DNA from: Jiangella alba | Lineage (GTDB): Bacteria; Actinomycetota; Actinomycetes; Jiangellales; Jiangellaceae | Length of the DNA stretch: 64,000 nucleotides | Assembly (NCBI RefSeq): GCF_900106035.1 | Contig: NZ_FNUC01000004.1 | Location: 2,852,001 to 2,916,000 of the forward strand | Reading direction: 5' to 3' | Shown here: positions 32,518 through 41,112 of the stretch, in pieces | Numbering within the stretch: the first letter of the stretch is position 1 | Layout of the letters: each line of letters opens with the position of its first letter | Program-made: the position numbers and the translations under genes | Notes under the pieces: model-generated | Told to the model about the DNA's origin: nothing | What the model saw: only the letters and a program-made list of their open reading frames with translations | Database searches by the model: none

Positions 32518-33218
32518 TGACGCTGAGCGTGTGCGCGCACCGCGGGTCGCCGTCGGTGCTGCCGGAGAACACCGTCGGGTCGTTCCTGCAGGCGGTCGAG
32601 GAGGGCGCCGACGAGATCGAGCTGGACCTGCGGCTGTCGGCCGACGGGCGGCTGGTCGTCATGCACGACGCGACGGTCGACCGGACGACGGACGGCACCG
32701 GCGCCGTCGCGGAGCTGACGCTGCGGCAGCTCCAGGCGCTCGACGCCGGCGGCGGCGCGTGGATCCCGTCGTTCGAGGAGGTGCTGGACGGCGTCGGCGC
32801 GCGGCTGCAGGTGGAGATCAAGGCGCCGGAGGCGGCCGGCCCGCTCGCCGAGCTGCTGCGTGACCGTCCCGACGACCTCGCCCGCATCTCGCCGTGCTGC
32901 TTCGACCCGGACGTCGTCGCCGAACTGGTGCGGCTGTTCCCGGACGCGCCGGTCGGGCTGATCGCGTCCGGCGGGTCCGCCGAGTCGCTCGATCGCGCCG
33001 TCGAGCTGGGTGCGTCGCGTGTGTTGTTCGGCTGGGCCGGCACCGACCGCGCGCTGGTCGAGAAGGCGCAGGCCCACGGCCTGGAGTTCAGCGTCTGGCT
33101 GGTCAACACGCCGGAGCAGCTGCGCGACGCGCAGGCCCTCGGCGTCGACGGGTTCACCACCGACGAGACGGCCGTCATCGCGGCCGAGCTCGCACGGATC
33201 GAGGAGGCGGCATCATGA
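32517..33218 (+). CDS. glycerophosphodiester phosphodiesterase (UgpQ-like)
   Basis: A 233-residue cytoplasmic GDPD TIM barrel: CAHRGSPSVLPENTVGSFLQA and ADEIELDLRLSADGRLVVMHDATVDRTTDGTG hold the catalytic His, Glu and Asp residues; LQVEIKAP is the metal-binding strand. It hydrolyses glycerophosphodiesters to glycerol 3-phosphate and an alcohol. The ATG shares one base with the TGA of the binding-protein gene, and the next gene starts four bases before its end, so it is translationally coupled. No signal peptide, so it acts on imported substrate. Confidence 0.92.
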   Translation: MTLSVCAHRGSPSVLPENTVGSFLQAVEEGADEIELDLRLSADGRLVVMHDATVDRTTDGTGAVAELTLRQLQALDAGGGAWIPSFEEVLDGVGARLQVEIKAPEAAGPLAELLRDRPDDLARISPCCFDPDVVAELVRLFPDAPVGLIASGGSAESLDRAVELGASRVLFGWAGTDRALVEKAQAHGLEFSVWLVNTPEQLRDAQALGVDGFTTDETAVIAAELARIEEAAS

Positions 33219-34318
33219 CGGAACTTTCGCGGCGGGCGTTCGTGCGGCTCGGCGGTGCGGCGGCGGGTGCCGGCGCGCTGGCGGCGGCGGGGACGACGGC
33301 AGCGGCGGCGGCCGGGCGGGGCGCGGCAGCGTCGGCCGAGCGCACTGCGGCGTCGGCCGGGCTGCCCGGACGGGCCCGTCCGTTCGACCTGACCACGCCG
33401 GCCGAGCCGTTCCTCGTCAACGTCGGCCTGCACGACCAGCGGACGATCATGCAGTCGTTCGCCGTCGACAGTCCCGGCGGGCACGTCTACGTCGTGCAGA
33501 TCACCCAGGGCGGGACCGTCCTCCCCGGCGACGCACCCGGCGACGAGGCGTACGCGCGCCGGGTCGCTCGCGGTGACCTCACGCTGTCCAAGCTCGACCT
33601 CGCCGGGAACCTGCTCGGGCACATGTATCTCAAGCGGTTCGGGCACGGCGTCGCGATCGGTGTGGAAAGGTCCGGCCGCGACGTCCACCTGTGGACAGAG
33701 GTCGACGCCGTCACCGAGGGCACGAGCGGGTGGGGGACGCGGCTGCTGCGGTTCCCGTTCGCCGACGGCACGGTCATCGACGCCGACGCGACGCCGGGCC
33801 TGCAACGGCGCGAACTGCTGCCCGGCGTCGACCGCACCACCTGCAACGTCGACCCCGTCCACCGCACGCTGGTCATGCGGTACCGCCGCGACGGCGCGTT
33901 CCGATACGCGCTCTTCGACCTCGACGACGTGCGGCGCGAGCAGCCGGCGTACGTGCCGGTCGCCGACGTCGCGCAGCCGGACGTGCTCAGCGGCGGCCCG
34001 GTCTTCCAGGGCTACGCGACGTACGGGCGCGACCTCTATCTCTACGACGGGCAGATCTACAGCGACACCAATCCGCCGTCGGGGCAGGGCAACGCGCACC
34101 TGACCCGGGTCGACTGGCGCACCGGCGCCGTCGCGGAACGGATCCGCACGACCGACGGGCACGAACTGCACCGGCGCGAACCCGAAGGCCTCGGCGTCTG
34201 GCTCGCCTCGCCGGGACGGCGGCCGACGGCGCGGCTCGGGTTCGCGTTCGGCACCAGCGTGACCGCCAACCCGGACGACGACCGCCTCTGCACGATCCTG
34301 ACGAAGCGGCTCGGCTGA
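33215..34318 (+). CDS. Tat-exported TagC/P68 RBP-like beta-propeller protein
   Basis: A 367-residue protein with a twin-arginine signal (LSRRAFVRLGGAAAGAGALAAAG) and an Ala-rich mature start. The body reads like the phage receptor-binding/TagC beta-propeller seen in actinobacterial teichoic-acid biosynthesis protein C: TIMQSFAVDSPGGHVYVVQI, LSKLDLAGNLLGHMYLKRFGHGVAIGVE, HLWTEVDAV and GNAHLTRVDWRTGAVAERI. It probably binds or cleaves wall teichoic acid outside the cell. Last gene of the operon. Confidence 0.75.
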   Translation: MTELSRRAFVRLGGAAAGAGALAAAGTTAAAAAGRGAAASAERTAASAGLPGRARPFDLTTPAEPFLVNVGLHDQRTIMQSFAVDSPGGHVYVVQITQGGTVLPGDAPGDEAYARRVARGDLTLSKLDLAGNLLGHMYLKRFGHGVAIGVERSGRDVHLWTEVDAVTEGTSGWGTRLLRFPFADGTVIDADATPGLQRRELLPGVDRTTCNVDPVHRTLVMRYRRDGAFRYALFDLDDVRREQPAYVPVADVAQPDVLSGGPVFQGYATYGRDLYLYDGQIYSDTNPPSGQGNAHLTRVDWRTGAVAERIRTTDGHELHRREPEGLGVWLASPGRRPTARLGFAFGTSVTANPDDDRLCTILTKRLG

Positions 34319-34367
34319 GGACGTGAGCCGGTGACCCCCGGGGTAGGGGCGGGGTGGTGTCGGGTGA

Positions 34368-35190
34368 GGTGACGTAGGTGCCAACTGTTGGCTCTCAGGT
34401 CACCCTCTCCGCACGCACCTCGTCCTGGCCGCGGACGTCGACGGAGCCCGGGGCTGGGGGCTGGGGTGGTGTCGGGGGAGGTGACGTGGGCGCCAACTGG
34501 TGGCGCTCAGGTCACCCTCCCCGCACGCACCTCGTCCTGGCCGCGGACGTCGACGGAGCCAGGGGCTGGGGCTGGGGCGGGGGCTGGGTGAGGTGACGTG
34601 GGCGCCAACTGTTGGCGCTCAGGTCACCCTCTCCGCACGCGCCTCGTCCTGGCCGCGGACGTCGACGGGGGCTGGGGGCTGGGGGTGGTGTCGGGGGAGG
34701 TGACGTAGGTGCCAATTGTTGGCGCTCAGGTCGCCCTCTCCGCACGCACCTCGTCCTGGCCGCGGACGTCGACGGGGGCTGGGGGCTGGGGGTGGTGTCG
34801 GGGGAGGTGACGTAGGTGCCAATTGTTGGCGCTCAGGTCGCCCTCTCCGCACGCACCTCGTCCTGGCCGCGGACGTCGACGGGGGCTGGGGGCCAGGGGT
34901 GGTGTCGGGGGAGGTGACGTAGGTGCCAATTGTTGGCGCTCAGGTCACTCTCCCCGTACACACCTCGTCCTGGCCGCGGACGTCGACGGGGGCTGGGGGC
35001 CAGGGGTGGTGTCGGGGGAGGTGACGTAGGTGCCAATTGTTGGCGCTCAGGTCACTCTCCCCGCACGCACGTCGTCCTGGCCGCGGACGTCGACGGGGCC
35101 AGGGGCTGGGTGAGGTGACGTAGGCGCCAACTGTTGGCGCTCAGGTCGCCCTCTCCGCACGCACCTCGTCCTGGCCGCGGACGTCGACGG
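34368..35190. repeat. eight-copy tandem array of the nested palindrome
   Basis: Palindrome starts: 34368, 34480, 34592, 34699, 34806, 34913, 35020 and 35114 (spacings 112, 112, 107, 107, 107, 107, 94). Each has GGTGAC-N7-CCAAC/T-T or G-N-TGG-N7-GTC, followed by a conserved spacer beginning CTCTCCGCACGCACCTCG and a Gly-rich CTGGGG tract of variable length. Copies 4-7 have CCAAT and lose symmetry in the last arm (GTCGCC or GTCACT). Region 34319-35213 has no supported gene; all frames in it only translate the repeat. Confidence 0.92.
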
Positions 35191-35213
35191 AGGACGCGCG
35201 GGCCCGCCGTCGG

Positions 35214-35624
35214 TCAGGGCAGGACGGCGGTCGCCTCGATCTCGATCAGCTGCCCGGGAAACGCCAGCGCCGCCACGCCGACCAGCGTGGCCGCGGGCGG
35301 GCCGTCGGGGCGGACGGCGACGTCGGAGGCGGCGACCAGGCCGGCGTGGACCTGCTCGAGGCTGTGCTCGTCGTAGCCGGCGACGAAGATGCCGAGCCGG
35401 ACGACGTCGGCGAAGGTGGCGCCGGCCGCCGCGAGCGCCGTGGCGACGTTGCGCAGCGTCTGCTCGGTCTGCGCGGCGAGGTCGCCCGCGCCCACCAGCG
35501 CGCCGGTGGCGTCGCACGGCACCTGGCCCGCGACGACGACCTGACGCGAGCCGGTGGCGACGACGACCTGGGAATAGGTGGGCGGCTGGGGGAGCCCGGG
35601 CGGGTTGATCAACTGCATCGGCAT
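35214..35624 (-). CDS. RidA family (YjgF/YER057c/UK114) protein
   Basis: A 136-residue RidA-fold protein: [68 protein letters not shown]. RidA proteins hydrolyse reactive enamine/imine intermediates; the conserved Arg of the RidA subfamily near residue 105 is not evident, so it may belong to another Rid group. It ends 23 bases from the palindrome array. Confidence 0.87.
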   Translation of the reverse strand: MPMQLINPPGLPQPPTYSQVVVATGSRQVVVAGQVPCDATGALVGAGDLAAQTEQTLRNVATALAAAGATFADVVRLGIFVAGYDEHSLEQVHAGLVAASDVAVRPDGPPAATLVGVAALAFPGQLIEIEATAVLP

Positions 35625-35684
35625 GGCGGCAGCCTACGTGCGGCCACCGACAAGGTCGGCGGGCCGGCTCCTAGGGTGGCCGCC

Positions 35685-36020
35685 ATGACTGTCGCCCGTT
35701 CCATCGCCCTGTTCCTGCTGGCCGCCGTCGCCGAGATCGGCGGCGCGTGGCTGGTCTGGCAGGGCGTGCGCGAGCACCGCGGCCTGCTCTGGACCGGCTT
35801 CGGCGTCATCGCGCTCGGCCTCTACGGGTTCGTCGCGACGCTGCAGCCCGACGCGCACTTCGGCCGGGTGCTGGCCGCGTACGGCGGCGTGTTCGTGGCC
35901 GGCTCGCTGGCCTGGGCGATGGTGGCCGACGGGTTCCGGCCGGACCGCTACGACGTGATCGGCGCGGCGATCTGCATCGTCGGCGTCGCGATCATCATGT
36001 ACGCGCCTCGTCACTCGTGA
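35685..36020 (+). CDS. YnfA/UPF0060 small membrane protein
   Basis: A 111-residue protein with four transmembrane segments: [72 protein letters not shown] and [31 protein letters not shown] and AYGGVF are the family signatures. SMR-like fold; a transport role is suspected. It overlaps the convergent GNAT gene by 26 bases. Confidence 0.9.
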   Translation: MTVARSIALFLLAAVAEIGGAWLVWQGVREHRGLLWTGFGVIALGLYGFVATLQPDAHFGRVLAAYGGVFVAGSLAWAMVADGFRPDRYDVIGAAICIVGVAIIMYAPRHS

Positions 36021-36537
36021 TCTCGTAGATCGTCTCGAGGCCGTCCTCGGGGTCCAGCTGCTCGCCGACCTGGACGAACCCGTACTGCCCCACGAGATTG
36101 CGCGAGGCCAGGTTCGTCGGGCTGACGGTGGCCCGGACGATGCGCACCTGCGGGTCGTGGGCGGCGCGGTCGAGCATCAGCTCCAACGCGGCCCGGGCAT
36201 ACCCGCGGCGACGGTGGGCGGGGTCGATCGCGTAGCCGACCTCGACCCGCCCGTCGCCGTCCGGCGGTCCGTGGAAGCCGGCCCGCCCCACGGCCAGCTG
36301 GCGATCGTCGTCCCAGACGATGCCGGTGATCCAGGCGGCGCTGGCGGGGTCGGTGGCGACCTGCTCGCTGCGCATGCGCCACACGCTGCTCCAGTGCGGG
36401 CCGGCACAGTACGGCGTCAGCCGGATCGGCGACTCCTGGTTGGCCGCGACGAGATCGCCCGCGGCGAGGGCCGTCAACGCGGCCTTGTTCAACTGCACGA
36501 TGCTGACGTGCTTCGGCTCGGTCATCACTTCGGTCAT
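35995..36537 (-). CDS. GNAT-family N-acetyltransferase
   Basis: A 180-residue RimJ/RimL-like acetyltransferase: [43 protein letters not shown] holds the acetyl-CoA loop (RRRGYA), and [29 protein letters not shown] is the C-terminal motif. Substrate unknown. An alternative start a few codons later (second Met, MTEPKH) is possible. Confidence 0.85.
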   Translation of the reverse strand: MTEVMTEPKHVSIVQLNKAALTALAAGDLVAANQESPIRLTPYCAGPHWSSVWRMRSEQVATDPASAAWITGIVWDDDRQLAVGRAGFHGPPDGDGRVEVGYAIDPAHRRRGYARAALELMLDRAAHDPQVRIVRATVSPTNLASRNLVGQYGFVQVGEQLDPEDGLETIYEITSDEART

Positions 36538-36602
36538 CGGGGCACATCGTGCTCGCCGCGGCGCCGGAACACAAGACGGCGCGGTGCGGCGCCGTCATCG
36601 GG

Positions 36603-37397
36603 TCAGGTGCCGGACGGCAGCGGCTCGCCGGTCTCCATCAGCGTCTTCAGGCTGGCGATGAGCTCCGGCCAGCCGCCGCTGATGTCCTGCAGGACCTGGC
36701 TGCCCGGCTCGAAGCCGTCGTGGATCACCGTCAGCCGAACCAGGTCGCCCCGCTGCTCGAGGTCGAACGTGACCTTGGAGCGCGGCTCCTTCGCCATCGC
36801 GGCGACCTTGTCCGGGTCCAGCCCGTGGGCGGCGGCGAACTCGGGCGTGAACGTGTGCCACGTGTAGGACAGCCGCCGGAAGGGGTCGGCCTCGAGCACG
36901 CGCTGCTCGTCGTCGGCGATCGTCGCGCCGGCCTCGTGCCAGACCATCGGCGAGCCGGCCTGCCAGTCGGTGTCGAAGGTGGCGCCCCAGTAGCGGCTGG
37001 TGAACGCCTTGTCGGTGAGTGCCTGCCAGAGCTGCTCCGGCGTCGTGCGGATGAACGTGGTGTAGGTGAACTGGGTGTCGCTCACGGGAGTGGCCTCCAA
37101 TGCGGTCTTGAGGTCGGCGAGTGCCTGGACGCGCCCGCGGTGGTACCGGCTGATCCACCGGTCCGCGATGGCGTTGATCGGCTCGGCGTTGAGGAAGTGG
37201 TGCTTCTCACGGCCGCGCCTCTCGGTGGTGACGAGGCCGGCGGCCTCGAGGACGGCGAGGTGCTTGCTGACCGACTGACGGGCCATGTCGAGGCCCGCGC
37301 AGAGCTGACGCAGCGTCTGGCCGTTGTCGCGGTTCAGGCTGTCCAGCAGCGCCCGGCGACTCGGGTCGCCCAGCGCCCGGAACACGTCGTCGTCCAT
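36603..37397 (-). CDS. ArsR HTH - SRPBCC/AHSA1 fusion regulator
   Basis: A 264-residue two-domain protein. Residues 1-85: ArsR-type winged helix (FRALGDPSRRALLDSLNRDNGQTLRQLCAGLDMARQSVSKHLAVLEAAGLVTTERRGREKHHFLN). Residues 110-260: AHSA1/SRPBCC ligand-binding domain (YTTFIRTTPEQLWQALTDKAFTSRYW, VTFDLEQRGDLVRLTVIHDGF). The fusion is known in actinobacteria; the AHSA1 domain probably binds a hydrophobic effector. Two tandem operator palindromes lie directly upstream. Confidence 0.88.
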   Translation of the reverse strand: MDDDVFRALGDPSRRALLDSLNRDNGQTLRQLCAGLDMARQSVSKHLAVLEAAGLVTTERRGREKHHFLNAEPINAIADRWISRYHRGRVQALADLKTALEATPVSDTQFTYTTFIRTTPEQLWQALTDKAFTSRYWGATFDTDWQAGSPMVWHEAGATIADDEQRVLEADPFRRLSYTWHTFTPEFAAAHGLDPDKVAAMAKEPRSKVTFDLEQRGDLVRLTVIHDGFEPGSQVLQDISGGWPELIASLKTLMETGEPLPSGT

Positions 37398-37417
37398 GTC
37401 GTCCTCTTCGCCAAATG

Positions 37418-37464
37418 GGCAGCTGTTTGGCTGCCTTTTAAGGATAGGCAGCCGCCTGGCTGCC
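37418..37464. promoter_or_regulatory. two tandem palindromic operators upstream of the ArsR-AHSA1 gene
   Basis: GGCAGC-N6-GCTGCC at 37418-37435 and GGCAGCC-GCCT-GGCTGCC at 37447-37464, 29 bases apart, in the gap between this gene and the divergent kinase gene. Likely autoregulatory, possibly also controlling the kinase. Confidence 0.7.
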
Positions 37465-37517
37465 TGTCAAGGAAACTCGGATGCGGCGCCGCAGGCCGGG
37501 CGGCAGGATGGGCCGGG

Positions 37518-38075
37518 ATGGCTGCTGCGCTGCTGGACCCGCCCCGGGGTGTGCTGATCGTCACCGGACTGCCGGGCGCCGGCAAGACGACGGTGACGCG
37601 GCTGGTCGCCGCCCGGTACGCGCGCTCCGCCCGCCTCGACGGCGACGTCATGGCCGACCTCGTCGTCAACGGGCGCGTCAGCGTGATCGGCGAGCCGCGC
37701 GACGAGTCACGGCGGCAGTTGATGCTGCGGGCGCGGAACCTGTGCTCGCTGGCCGGCAACTTCGCCGCCGCCGGGTTCCTGCCCGTCATCGACCACGTCG
37801 TGCCGAACCGGGACGTGCTCGACGCGATGACCGCGTGGCTCGCGCCGCTCCCCGTCCGCTTCGTCGTCCTCGCGCCGTCGCTCGACGTCTGCCGCCGGCG
37901 CAACGCCGCCCGTGCGCCCGAGGAGCAGGTCCATTACGACTACAGCGGCCTCGCCGCCGAGATGGACCACTCCCTCGCCGGGGCCGGCTGGTGGCTCGAC
38001 TCCTCGGCCCAGACCCCCGACGAGACCGCCGCCGACATCGTCAGGCATGCCGCCGCGAAGGCCGTCGTCGCCTGA
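37518..38075 (+). CDS. P-loop kinase-like ATPase (AAA/Zeta-type small kinase)
   Basis: A 185-residue protein with Walker A GLPGAGKTTVTRLVAAR near residue 20, an ARLDGDVMADLV substrate-binding stretch, GFLPVIDHVVPNRDVLDAMTAWL and a lid-like VCRRRNAARAPEEQVHYDYSGL region. It resembles shikimate/gluconate/chloramphenicol-phosphotransferase-like kinases. Substrate unknown. Starts ATG 37518; its stop is one base before the convergent UTRA gene. Confidence 0.75.
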   Translation: MAAALLDPPRGVLIVTGLPGAGKTTVTRLVAARYARSARLDGDVMADLVVNGRVSVIGEPRDESRRQLMLRARNLCSLAGNFAAAGFLPVIDHVVPNRDVLDAMTAWLAPLPVRFVVLAPSLDVCRRRNAARAPEEQVHYDYSGLAAEMDHSLAGAGWWLDSSAQTPDETAADIVRHAAAKAVVA

Positions 38076-38076
38076 C

Positions 38077-38613
38077 TCAGGCGTCGAACTCGTACCTGAG
38101 CACGTACGCCGACGCGTCGAGCGTCATCTCGTTCACCTCGACGGCGCGACGGGCGGCGGTGAACGCGACGCGGACGACGACGAACAGCGGCGCGCCGGCG
38201 TCGACGTCCAGTGCGTCGGCGTCGTCGCTACGGGGCATCCGGGCCCGGACGTCCTCGGTGAAATGCGCCGGCTCGTGCCCGAGCTCGGCCAGCCGCGCAT
38301 AGACGCCGCCCGGGCCGGTGTCCTCGTTGGCGATCGCGGTGCCGCGGGCGAGCTCGGCGGGGAAGGACGAGGTCGCGACCATGACCGGCCGGCCGTCGAG
38401 GAGGTAGCGGCGGCGCCGCACGAGCACGGTGCCGCCGTCGTCGAGGCCGAGGGCGACCGCGACCGGTCCGCCGGCCTCTTCCTCGGTGACGGTGACGTTG
38501 TCGACGGTGAGCGTGCGCTGCTCGCTCTCGGCGTCCCAGATGCCCCGGCCGCTGCCCCACGTGTCCTTGGAGAGCCGGGTGATCCCGGACCGCACGATCG
38601 GCCGGTCCCTCAT
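38077..38613 (-). CDS. UTRA-domain protein lacking a GntR DNA-binding domain
   Basis: A 178-residue protein covering only the effector-binding UTRA domain of GntR/HutC regulators: ESEQRTLTVDNVTVTEEEAGGPVAVALGLDDGGTVLVRRRRYLLDGRPVMVATSSFPAELARGT, then VYARLAELGHEPAHFTEDVRARMP and VVVRVAFTAARRAVEVNEMTLDASAYVLRYEF. No helix-turn-helix is encoded upstream in frame; the sequence there belongs to the zinc-ribbon gene in another frame, overlapping by four bases (ATGA). The pair probably works together. Confidence 0.78.
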   Translation of the reverse strand: MRDRPIVRSGITRLSKDTWGSGRGIWDAESEQRTLTVDNVTVTEEEAGGPVAVALGLDDGGTVLVRRRRYLLDGRPVMVATSSFPAELARGTAIANEDTGPGGVYARLAELGHEPAHFTEDVRARMPRSDDADALDVDAGAPLFVVVRVAFTAARRAVEVNEMTLDASAYVLRYEFDA

Positions 38614-39044
38614 GGGTGTGGTGCTCCCCTCAGGTGCTCGGCGATGACGGTGTTGGTGGAGAGGACGTGCTGGACCAGCTCGCGGAAGTCGTCCAGGCGG
38701 GGGTGGCCGGCGGCCTCGTCGGTGGTGAGGCGGCGGCCGAACAGCGGCGCCGGGTCGAACGAGGCGGCCGCGGGCATGAGCTGGACCGCCGGGCCGGGCT
38801 GGCCGGGCACCGGGCCGATGCGGCAGCCGAACGTGACGTGGTCGGAGTGGTCGTCGCGGTCCCAGGTACCGAAGACGGCGTCGAGGAGGACGTCGTTGCC
38901 GTCGTGGTGGTGGCAGCTGGCGTAGAAGACGGCGTAGGGGGCGTCGTCGCGGTGGACGAAGCCGGTGATGCGGCGGAACGGCTGGGCGCAGTCGGGGCAG
39001 CGGTGCTCGGCGATCTGCAGGTTCGGGGCGGTCGTCAGAGTCAC
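38610..39044 (-). CDS. zinc-ribbon hypothetical protein
   Basis: A 144-residue protein starting GTG at 39044 after GGATG. It has CPDCAQPFRRITGFVHRDDAPYAVFYASCHHHDG (likely zinc-binding Cys/His), then DAVFGTWDRDDHSDHVTFGCRIGPVPGQPGPAVQLM and a C-terminal TTDEAAGHPRLDDFRELVQHVLSTNTVIAEHL. It precedes and overlaps the UTRA-domain gene; a helper of transcriptional regulation is possible but not shown. No family name recognised. Confidence 0.68.
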   Translation of the reverse strand: MTLTTAPNLQIAEHRCPDCAQPFRRITGFVHRDDAPYAVFYASCHHHDGNDVLLDAVFGTWDRDDHSDHVTFGCRIGPVPGQPGPAVQLMPAAASFDPAPLFGRRLTTDEAAGHPRLDDFRELVQHVLSTNTVIAEHLRGAPHP

Positions 39045-39151
39045 CGGTGCATCCTCCCACCGCCGGGCGAACGCCCGGCGTCGATGCGTGCGGCGATGAT
39101 CGACCAGCACGCGTCAGGTGGCAAGAACCCCGCTGAGCTGCGGGGGAGAAG

Positions 39152-39225
39152 TGGAGCGGGTGACGGGAATCGAACCCGCATGACCAGCTTGGAAGGCTGG
39201 GGCTCTGCCATTGAGCTACACCCGC
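39152..39225 (-). tRNA. tRNA-Gly (TCC)
   Basis: Cloverleaf on the minus strand: acceptor GCGGGTG pairs with CACCCGC, D-arm GCTCAATGGCAGAGC, anticodon arm CCAGCCTTCCAAGCTGG with anticodon TCC, T-arm GCGGGTTCGATTCCCGT. The discriminator is T and CCA is encoded. Confidence 0.95.
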
Positions 39226-39288
39226 GCAGGGCGACGAGCCCCGTGGGACAGAGTACCCTGTGATCTGGCCTAGACTTGTCCGGGCACC

Positions 39289-39364
39289 CGGGGCGTAGCG
39301 TAGTGGCTAGCGCGCCTGCTTTGGGAGCAGGAGATCGCAGGTTCGAGTCCTGTCGCCCCGACCA
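39289..39364 (+). tRNA. tRNA-Pro (TGG)
   Basis: Acceptor CGGGGCG pairs with CGCCCCG; D-arm GCGTAGTGGCTAGCGC; anticodon stem CTGCTTTGGGAGCAG with TGG; T-arm CAGGTTCGAGTCCTG; discriminator A and encoded CCA. It lies 76 bases upstream of tig, the usual order in actinobacteria. Confidence 0.96.
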
Positions 39365-39440
39365 GCCCGCGTACGCAACCACCAGCAGCACGAACGGTTG
39401 CGTACGTGCCCGCACACCACCACACAGGAGACACGAAAGC

Positions 39441-40886
39441 GTGAAGAGCGTCGTCGAGACCCTCAACCCGACCAGGGTCCGGCTCGCGGTCGAGGTTCCC
39501 TTCGCCGAGCTTGAGTCGAACATCCAGTCCGCTTACAAGCGCATCGCCGCCCAGGTGACGGTGCCGGGCTTCCGCAAGGGCAAGGTCCCGCCGATGGTCA
39601 TCGACCAGCGCATCGGGCGGCCGGTGGTGCTGGAGGAGGCCGTCAACGAGGCCATCCCGCAGATCTACCAGGACGCCATGCGCGAGAACGAGTTGACGCC
39701 GCTGGCGCAGCCCGAGATCGACCAGCCGCAGTTCGGCGAGGGCGAGGACCTCAAGTTCACCGCCGAGGTCACGGTCAAGCCGAAGATCGAGCTGCCCGAG
39801 TGGGAAGGCCTGGAGGTCCAGGTCGACGACATCGCGGCGAGCGACGACGACATCAGCGAGCGGCTCGACGTGCTGCGGGCGCGGTTCGGCACGCTGGTGA
39901 CGGTCGAGCGGGCGGCGGCGAACGACGACTTCGTCCAGATCGACCTCAACGCCACCAGCGACGGCGAGCCGGTCGAGGGCGGGCAGGCCAGCGGCGTCTC
40001 GTACCAGATCGGCCGCGGCGGCATGATCGAAGGCCTGGACGAGGCCCTGGCCGGCCTCACGGCGGGCGAGACCAAGAGCTTCCGCACCACGCTCGTCGGC
40101 ACCCACGAGGGCGAAGAGGTCGACGTCGAGGTGACGGTGAACGCCGTCAAGGAGCAGCAGCTGCCCGAGCTGGACGACGAGTTCGCCCAGCTGGCCAGCG
40201 AGTTCGACACCCTCGACGAGCTGCGCGACGACATCCGCGAGCAGGCGCTGAACAGCAAGCGCATCGAGCAGGCCATGGCGGCCCGCGACAAGGTGCTCGA
40301 GCAGCTCATCGGCAACGCCGGCGACATCCCGCTGCCCGAGGAGCTCATCACCCAGCAGGTCGAGGACCACCTCGCCGACGGCCACGGCGACGACGACCAC
40401 CGGGCCGAGTTCGAGCAGAACCTGCGCGGCAACCTCACCCAGCAGTTCGTCCTCGACGAGCTGGTGAAGGCCGAGAGCATCGAGGTCTCGCAGGACGAGC
40501 TCAGCTCGTACATCATCCAGCAGGCCATGCGCTCGCGCATCGACCCCAACCAGCTCGCCCAGCAGCTGGTCGACCAGGGCAACCTCCCCTCCGTCGTCGC
40601 CGACGTGGCGCGCGGCAAGGCGCTGGCCCTCGCGGTCGAGAAGGCCAACGTCACCGACGCCTCCGGCAACGCCGTCGAGCTGAACCGGCTGCGCGAGGAC
40701 GGCACCCTGGCCGAGCCCGGCGAGGTCGAGGGCGTCGCCGCCCCGGCGGTCGACGGCTCGTTCGAGTTCGCCGAGCTGGACGCGGACCAGGACGCCGAGG
40801 CGGCGGACGCCGCCGACGCGGCTGAGGAGGCCGAGGCCGGCGACGCCGAAGCGGCCGACGCCGACGAGGCCGACAAGAAGGACTGA
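39441..40886 (+). CDS. tig: trigger factor (ribosome-associated chaperone, FKBP-type PPIase)
   Basis: A 481-residue trigger factor. N-terminal ribosome-binding domain with the GFRKGKVP signature near residue 45; FKBP-like PPIase domain ([46 protein letters not shown]) near 160-240; helical C-terminal arms; and a long acidic Ala/Asp/Glu tail from ~430, typical of actinobacteria. It starts GTG after AGGAGACACGAAAGC. A strong hairpin follows the stop. Confidence 0.97.
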   Translation: MKSVVETLNPTRVRLAVEVPFAELESNIQSAYKRIAAQVTVPGFRKGKVPPMVIDQRIGRPVVLEEAVNEAIPQIYQDAMRENELTPLAQPEIDQPQFGEGEDLKFTAEVTVKPKIELPEWEGLEVQVDDIAASDDDISERLDVLRARFGTLVTVERAAANDDFVQIDLNATSDGEPVEGGQASGVSYQIGRGGMIEGLDEALAGLTAGETKSFRTTLVGTHEGEEVDVEVTVNAVKEQQLPELDDEFAQLASEFDTLDELRDDIREQALNSKRIEQAMAARDKVLEQLIGNAGDIPLPEELITQQVEDHLADGHGDDDHRAEFEQNLRGNLTQQFVLDELVKAESIEVSQDELSSYIIQQAMRSRIDPNQLAQQLVDQGNLPSVVADVARGKALALAVEKANVTDASGNAVELNRLREDGTLAEPGEVEGVAAPAVDGSFEFAELDADQDAEAADAADAAEEAEAGDAEAADADEADKKD

Positions 40887-40908
40887 CGGCCGGACCGCAG
40901 CAGCGACC

Positions 40909-40952
40909 ACGCGATCAGGTGACCACCCCACGGGCTGGTCACCTGATCGCGT
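40909..40952 (+). terminator. intrinsic terminator of tig
   Basis: A perfect 17-bp stem, ACGCGATCAGGTGACCA with its complement, across a 10-base loop, followed by TT. It starts 22 bases after the stop codon. Confidence 0.88.
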
Positions 40953-41112
40953 TTGCGCACCATATGGCCTCGCCGCGCACGCCGTCAGCGAACACCGGCC
41001 ATGCGGCGGATGGTCGCCGCGGCCTTTGTGGTTACTGTCGTTGACACAACGAAGAAGACACACACGAACCAACGGTCTCGACGACCAGTCAGCAAGCCCC
41101 AAGGAGATCACG

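Noticed and set aside
34368-35190. CRISPR-like array
   Set aside because: Spacers are nearly identical rather than unique, repeats are 37 bp within a ~107-bp period, and there are no cas genes.
38077-39060. UTRA protein extended to a 327-residue GntR regulator
   Set aside because: The upstream part is the zinc-ribbon gene read in another frame and holds no helix-turn-helix.
39152-39364. tRNA-associated attachment sites
   Set aside because: No integrase and no direct repeat of the tRNA 3' ends was found in the window.
40956-41112. ClgR-type operator before clpP1
   Set aside because: GGTCGCCGCGGCC and CGTTG-ACA-CAACG are visible but do not match the known ClgR consensus well enough.
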